A DNA stretch of 64,000 bases from Penicillium oxalicum (taxonomy: Eukaryota; Ascomycota; Eurotiomycetes; Eurotiales; Aspergillaceae), in the NCBI RefSeq assembly GCF_001723175.1, contig NC_064652.1, forward strand, positions 1,116,001 through 1,180,000, read 5' to 3'. This document shows, in pieces, positions 58,280 to 64,000 of the stretch. The notes beneath the pieces are model-generated. The model was given only the letters and a program-made list of their open reading frames with translations. It searched no databases and was not told the origin of the DNA. The position numbers and the translations under genes were made by a program. Each line of letters starts with the position of its first letter. The stretch's first letter is position 1.

Positions 58280-60285
58280 TCAATGTTCATCAACAATACC
58301 CTCCCTCTCCATCTCATAACGCTCCGCCTCCTTGATTCTCTTCAATTCTTGACAAAACTTGCTCGTACTCCGAATACGATCCCCATAGCGAATAAACGCA
58401 AACGGAATCACCGAGACCCCCAGACTAAGAAACGCAATCAGACTACACGCCCAATGAACTCCCAATCTATCAAACATTGGCTTTGCGGCAAGCGGGAGAA
58501 CCGCGCCCAGCATACTTCGCGTACAACTTGATGCCGATTGCGCACTCGCCGAGAGCGTCTCGTAGGCATCGGTGAGATAGTTCAGCATGGCCATGAAGAT
58601 GAGCAGATATCCCATTCCAAAGGGTACTCCGGACAAGAATGGAACAACCCAGTGGATGGTGGGAGAGGCGGTCCATCCGATCCAGAAGAGCGAGATCACG
58701 TACAGGGGTCCGCCGATACAGGCGAGTGGGAGACGACGGTATTCTTCGATATTTGCCCAACTTGCTTGGCGGGCTTTGGCTCGGGCAAGGAAGCCGTCGT
58801 ACCAGATGAAGATGAAGCATGCGAAAATTGCGCCCACGCCGACTGTGGTGTTGTTGGGAAGGTTCAGTTGGATGTGCGTGGTTTGGAAAGGTTCGAGGGG
58901 AAGGGTGAGGATGGACTCACTTGGTAAAAACATTAATCCCGACACTCCAGGACTCATTTTATAGATCCCTATTGCTTAGGTGGTCAGCTTTGAAAAGAAA
59001 AACTCTTTGAAAAAGCGAATCATTCTAAACCCCGAGGACATTGAAGTTTCAGCTGGAAAAGAGAGGGATAAAAGAAAAGGGCTGGCCCCACCTTGAAAAA
59101 TAATGGGATAAGCTTCAAAGTAGAGGTAGAAAATTGCGTATGCCAGCGCCAGATAGAGCGATGTCAACGAGACAATCGACTCATGAAGAAGCATCCGAAA
59201 AGGTCGCGAGATGGTGATCAAAAAGGTAGCACGGACGTCACGACTTTCAAACTCGAAGGGAGACACAATGTTTGAATTCCCCGTCTCCTTTCTAAGCTTC
59301 TGGGCCCGCTGAGTGAGTATGACGGGGGCATAAGTCTCGGGCATGAGAGCAACCAAAGGCAACGTTGTGCCAGCAAAAATCAGTCCGATCCAGAAACACC
59401 ATCGCCAACTAACTTCGACGACAAACCCAGAGATAAATGGCCCCATGATAGGACCAAAGGTCGTGCACTAATGGATAAAATAGTGAGTACGTGCCTTTTT
59501 CTTCTCTCTTTGCTGAAATTTGCCCCGGTTTCCCTACGCAAGTTGATGTGCAAAACACATACCGCCATGAAATAAGCCATGAGGCGACCGCGCAGCGTAG
59601 GATCATCATGTACATCCGCAAACAAGCCCCCCGTGATTGCAATCGGCGAGGACGCCATCATTCCATTAAAGAGTCGAAATACCAGGAGAGAAGTGTAGGA
59701 ATTGGCCACTGCGCAGGCGAGAGTGAAGATCATAAAGCCGATAAAGGCGACGAGCAAAGGCCGCCGTCGACCAAAATACTCCGAGCTCGGTCCCCACATC
59801 AACGGGCCCACGATATAGCCGATGAGAAAGATGGAAATGGGGAGGACCAGCATTTGCTGATTGGTGATGCGGAATTCCTTGGCGATTTGAGGGATGGCAT
59901 TGCTGCAAATCGACGAGCCGACGGTACTATTCATGACTTGCATGATCCCCGTGAGGAGGACGAGCAGCTTTCGGGTCTTGTGTCGGGCAGTACGAATGTG
60001 TTAGTTCGGTGTGTTTTTTTTTAACAAGGGAATCCTGGTTTGATCTCGCAATAGAGGTGGATGCGCTACCTTTTTCCATTTTACTGGGTTGTCTCGATCA
60101 TCGGGCCCGAATGAGACGATTGTTTTGGAGTTGACTCTCCGAAAACGCGAGGCTGATGGCTGATCATATCGCTGCTGTATTGGCTCGTGCGGGACTTGCT
60201 CGGTAGGCTCGTAAATTTCCGAGAGAGAAGCTACTGATCCGAGGACCTGTGATTGGGATCGCGGTTTCGATATCTTCTCCGTCAT
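58280..60285 (-). CDS. MFS transporter, DHA1 drug:H+ antiporter type
   Basis: Five exons: 60285-60070, 59976-59563, 59467-59092, 58968-58921 and 58842-58280. They join in frame to 538 residues with about 12 membrane spans. A 70-residue cytosolic N terminus ends in DDRDNPVKW, typical of the fungal Tpo1/Flu1/Qdr-like DHA1 group. Next come KLLVLLTGIMQVMNSTVGSS, the motif-A loop WGPSSEYFGRRRP between helices 2 and 3, FRLFNGMMASSPIAITGG, FGPIMGPFISGFV and WRWCFWIGL. After a long central loop with PETYAPV, the rest includes LALAYAIFYLYFEAYPIIF, the 48-nt exon IYKMSPGVSGLMFLP, and PFGMGYLLIFMAMLNYLTDAY. Such proteins export drugs, polyamines or metabolites at the plasma membrane; the substrate here is unknown. 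All motifs are intact. It stands next to the decayed oxidoreductase pair, but no link is shown. Confidence 0.94.
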
Positions 60286-61651
60286 GAGACCGTCTGGATG
60301 GACGCAGTAAAAATCGTGAGAAACAATGAGCCATAGGAGTCGCAGAGCGTGTTACGGACCTGAAGTGGGCGAAACCTTGTCTAGATATTTCTCACTCATA
60401 CTACCGACGGGCAGCACTGAGGGTCACTCAATTTGTTTTTGGAAAAGTGAGTTGCAAAAGAGCAGGTACTGCTCGGGACTATTATTATTCGAGCGGAAAC
60501 TCTCAGAGAAGTTCATGTGCAAAGGAGGGCTATGGGCACTGACTGAATTGGAAAACTCGTCAACAAGGTCCCACAGTCCACTTCACGAATCACCACTGGT
60601 ACTGTTTTCTAGAAGAATGAATAGGTCCTGTCTCACTCGAGGTTGATGGAGATTGTCACAAGTCTTCGGTGCCACCATGTATTCCCCCCACCTCATTTGC
60701 AAATTTAGCCAGTCAGTTCCAGAGTTAAGGGGTCTATTAGAAGTCTTGGGCAGCTCCTATGTGTTCGATCCTGAAAGTGATTATCGGCAAGGGGAGAAAT
60801 CGAGGCAAAATGACTCTGTTCAAGGAGACGTCTGTCAAGGTCGATGTGTGACCCGGCCTGTCTCGGTTAGGACGGCTGCTCGGTTACCTCGACTTTGCGG
60901 AGAACAGGAGTTTGGCCGAGGACGGTGACATCGTCACCTTGCTGTCATGTCGGAGAGGTTGGAGATGCTCTGCATTACCACACCGTAATTTTTCTTCATC
61001 GGACTCATGTGATGAGTGGTGGTCGGAAAAAGTTCTTCACACTCTTCAGTACCTAGCTAGCTGGCGATCTACTCGGTGCAGGACAATCATGGCTGGCGAG
61101 ATAACCTACTGGCTGTCGATTGAAGCCCGCGACATGCAAGCAGCCGGCTTTTGGGCCGACATGCTCCAACGGGGTAGCCACATTGGCCCCACTCTCCGAT
61201 AGATATGGTGATTCCTCTTCGTCCTCAGCTACCTGCGAGATTTTGGCCTCGAGGTCAGCCTTCATCGCTACCGATACGACGGGAGTCAGGTGGGCCGGCC
61301 AGATCTCGAGTTGAGTGAGACGCCCTCGAGCGTCGAGTCTCGCCGGCTGCACGCCGGTTGCGAGTCGGCACCGGCCGCTCAGATTGTGGGGGCAACGTTC
61401 GGACTTCTGGCCGAATTGATCGGCTGTGACGGCTGCAGTTTATTGGCTGGGGTGGACTTGACAACCTGGAGCTCTGGGCTCTGAGATCATTCTACGTGAG
61501 CGAGAGATACAACGCATCGGGCAATCAAGTATTTCGTCGTCTCATGCTGGTCTGGATTTTGCAAAGGAGGAACTACTCTTGTAGTGGGGAAGAGATTGGA
61601 TGCAGCATTTCCAGTCAGCTGATGGGCACCAAACTGCTCGATCTAGTGGAA
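60286..61651. other. Intergenic, promoter of the MFS transporter
   Basis: About 1.4 kb. Short frames around 60.9-61.5 kb on both strands have no recognised family. The left part should contain the MFS promoter. Nothing else was seen. Confidence 0.45.
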
Positions 61652-62115
61652 TCATAGCTCGCCCTCCTGGCGTATAGGGGTAGGAAACCCAAACTGAGAA
61701 ATTTCGTCCTTTGTGCGATCATCAAAAGCTATCTCAACAAGTACTTATGCGACACCAGGGCGGGGCAAATTTGAAAGCATGGGCTGCTTCCAGCCCGACA
61801 GTGATGCCAGGATGAGCCTCCACAGGGCTGATCACAAGTTCCCGGTCTGGTGTGTATTGGCAAGTCACAGTACGAAGCGGTTGACGCATCTCATTGGGAA
61901 GTAAACTGCGCAAGAAGGTCGAAGATTGGTCCAGTAATCGTGGAGAATGAACGTACGTGCGCTGTTCTGGCCGCATATTCAAAATATCCCGCGCTACCTT
62001 GATCGTAGGCTCACCATCACAGAGAAGGCTATAGAAACAAGTCGTGCCGTTTTATATTTGAACTGGGCACAGTTCTGATTCATACCTTGCTAGGTCGGTG
62101 GGCTTGAAGAAGGTC
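61652..62115 (-). pseudogene. Decayed FAD-dependent oxidoreductase (sarcosine oxidase-like), C-terminal part
   Basis: On the minus strand one frame reads FFKPTDLARYESELCPV, then hits a TAA. It continues in the same frame as TTCFYSLLCDGEPTIKVARD and PEQRTYVHS, then TCQYTPDRELVISPVEAHP and AHAFKFAP. A one-base shift near 61735 then leads to VEIAFDDRTKDEISQFGFPTP and a stop at 61652. These blocks, in order, are the C-terminal half of DAO-fold FAD enzymes such as sarcosine/N-methyl-amino-acid oxidases (TPDR.FVI...P.HP...G.GAGHAFKFAP...I..E...). The TAA falls where a Trp is usual. The N-terminal FAD-binding GxGxxG part was not found in 62.1-62.9 kb. It is clearly not functional. Confidence 0.72.
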
Positions 62116-62929
62116 TCTCTGTAGTCTTATCATTGCATGCTCTACAAAAGCATGTTAGGCATCTGAATATGCTCAAGGCTTAATCAAGAATACTGGGTGA
62201 ATATTGACATAGTGGGACAGACAGCTTCGTCCACGGGAAGCTGACACCTTGCATGTTTGCCAGTCGGTGATTTCGACGCAGGGAAACGTTACTGAACTTT
62301 TCGCTCACAAGCATGTTCAAAAGAGCTCAACCCGGAGCTTGTGTGGACCTGGTATCCGGCGTCTTATGCTTGTTCGCTGTGGTAGAATTTGGCCAGGCCT
62401 GTGAGACAAGCGGGGCATGCCCGTCACTCTCCACGAGTCATACGCTTTCAGTCCCGTGGCCTGTTTCGTGACCCGTGAATCACTTCGTGTGTTTCCTACC
62501 ACGCTAACAGGTCGTAGGCCTACCTTCTCAGCAGGCTTGTTGATACGCCAACACGCTTGTCGTGATCTCTAGATATGAATGCAGCTATTCGATCGACCAG
62601 ACAGTGTCGGTGAACAGACTCTCGTTTGGCGACCTTGTATCAGGCACAATAATCAAAACTTCCCAGGCCTGAACACTCGAAAGCCACTAGCTCTGTTACA
62701 CGATGTGGACACTCTCCAGTAGCTCGAGACTGTGTTGAACCTCGCACTTTACTTATCGCTGTTAGGTAGCACAAGCCTGTGTGGAAGCAGATGATCTAAA
62801 AAGATATCATGAACATAACTAAGCTACCACTGTCTTGATCTAGTACAAAATCTTTACACCATCACTCTTGCAAGAAATTGCTATCCCTAGATGTGTATAC
62901 ATGTATGTATGATCTGGGTAACGCCCCCG

Positions 62930-63939
62930 CTTCCTCTCAGCAAAGCCGGTTATCATCTTCGATTCCACCAAGCGGGCTTTTCATTCTTCCTGAGTGTTGA
63001 TCGCACCGGAGAAACTCACGCTTCCAACCACATTTTTCGACACTGCGGGCGCTTTCCAATTTCGCTTATCCTTGACGATGGAGAAATGCAAAGATATTCT
63101 CATGAAAACACCATGAGTGGGTATACGAGCGGAATAAGAAGCTTGCCAAAGCTCCTTGATTCAACACTGTACCTGGATTCTCAAAAGAATACCAGAGCAT
63201 CTTGCCAATTGATGTGTATATTGATCAACTAGGTCTTATCTGGATCAATCTAGACGCTTCTTCTCTCTCTGTGCCGTGGGAGGAGGGTCTAAGAACGATT
63301 CGCTAATTTTGATTATATTTGTTATCGGTTGGATCACACGTGGCAAATCACGGTCAACTTCAATAAGAAAACATTGGCTGATAATTACAATGAATGCTAT
63401 CATTGTAGCGTGGCCCACCTGGATGTTGCGAATCTTGCCGATCTCAGTATCTTTCTACTATACCCTCCCCACAGTCGGTCACATTCAGTATTCCTCGCGA
63501 CCAAAGAGCGACAGGATTGACAACAACATCAAGAACGCAAGCACCTCTTGTTTCCTAAATTCTTGCATGATAGTATCATAAGTAGCATAACTTCGATCAA
63601 GCTTGATTCATTCCAGAAGAGGGGCGGGGAAACAATCTCAAAAATTGCCTAGGCTCTTTTTTTTTCTAAATCATGCGCTCACTCCCAGAGACCCAGAAGC
63701 ATCTCAACGCCGATGTTTTTGTCAACGGGCAGCTCCATCTGGAGCTTGAAAATGCATTTCTCCTTTTTCAAAGTACGGTGCGATTTTTACTTCGGAGTCT
63801 CCGTCAAAAGGAGCAGAGTGTAGAGTGGCAGATCTGGCCAGCGCGTCAGTGCGTGAGCGGATCGATTACTGTCGAAGATCTTGACGTTTATTCTCAACTT
63901 GTTGGCTCTGGTCAAGGAGCGGGTATGCTAAAGTGGTAA
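62930..63939 (+). pseudogene. Decayed Rieske oxygenase (choline monooxygenase-like)
   Basis: Pieces in family order but three frames: YHLRFHQAGFSFFLSVDR (about 62950); a wrecked Rieske cluster around 63040-63140, where the expected C.H...C..H ligands are replaced or become stops; then IDVYIDQLGLIWINLDAS (about 63200) and VPWEEGLRTIR. Next come DHTWQITVNFNKKTLADNY with ECYHCSVAHLDVANLADLS (63330-63450), which carries the iron-binding D/E..HxxxxH-like region. A frameshift leads to VGHIQYSSRPKSDR and NSCMIVS. After a gap where about 50 residues are missing comes the C terminus (63673-63939: LNADVFVNGQLHLELENA, IWPARQCVSGSITVEDL). Stops and shifts rule out function. It is divergent from the decayed FAD oxidoreductase. 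Confidence 0.8.
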
Positions 63940-64000
63940 TTTCATATTCACGAGCCCATTTGGAGCTTTCTGGTTCAATTGCCGCGTGAACAAAAAATAT
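63940..64000. other. Right edge
   Basis: Sixty bases after the Rieske remnant. Nothing can be said. Confidence 0.4.

Noticed and set aside
1..64000. CRISPR arrays, insertion sequences, intact retrotransposons, biosynthetic gene cluster
   Set aside because: None seen. The genome is eukaryotic, no polyketide synthase, NRPS or terpene synthase signature appears, and no transposase or reverse transcriptase motif was found.

Overview
The window is nuclear DNA of a filamentous ascomycete, most likely a eurotiomycete of the Aspergillus/Penicillium type. The signs are genes broken by short introns (about 50-400 nt, GT..AG), fungus-specific families (Pth11-like rhodopsin domain, Zn2Cys6 regulator with a fungal transcription factor domain, Atg27, S10 carboxypeptidase, DHA1-type MFS transporter), pyrimidine-rich leaders, and no operons or prokaryotic ribosome sites. 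I rebuilt the spliced models by hand from splice sites, reading frame and remembered family patterns. No database search was run.

Layout. 1.6-3.1 kb (+): seven-helix rhodopsin-domain membrane protein. 9.7-12.5 kb (-): single-exon Hsp104/ClpB disaggregase with a heat-shock element and TATA box. 15.9-17.7 kb (+): sulfotransferase-like P-loop protein carrying a Thr-Asn-Gly-His repeat. 18.3-19.6 kb (-): Atg27. 20.9-22.0 kb (+): prefoldin subunit 4. 22.6-25.1 kb (-): divergent Hsp70-like ATPase. 27.4-28.8 kb (-): carnosine N-methyltransferase-like (N2227) protein, head to head with a proteasome assembly chaperone 4 gene at 29.1-29.7 kb (+). 30.5-32.2 kb (+): HMG-CoA synthase. 41.2-43.8 kb (+): Zn2Cys6 transcription factor. 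44.4-46.7 kb (-): secreted serine carboxypeptidase. 50.2-51.5 kb (+): TesB-type acyl-CoA thioesterase with a possible peroxisomal tail. 52.4-53.9 kb (-): DUF3445 gene with a one-base frameshift. 58.3-60.3 kb (-): MFS transporter. 61.7-63.9 kb: two decayed, divergently placed oxidoreductase genes, one FAD-dependent and sarcosine-oxidase-like, the other a Rieske oxygenase of choline-monooxygenase type.

The genes do not form one pathway. Several serve protein quality control (Hsp104, Hsp70-like, prefoldin 4, proteasome chaperone), beside autophagy (Atg27), sterol precursor synthesis (HMG-CoA synthase), secreted proteolysis and acyl-CoA hydrolysis. The closest thing to a distinct system is the dead right-hand pair, which looks like the remains of a small methylamine/betaine-type catabolic module. 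Most other intergenic space (3.1-9.7, 12.5-15.9, 32.2-41.2, 46.7-50.2, 53.9-57.1 kb) is gene-poor, with homopolymers, microsatellites and a few faint relics. I found no tRNA, rRNA, CRISPR array or intact transposon.
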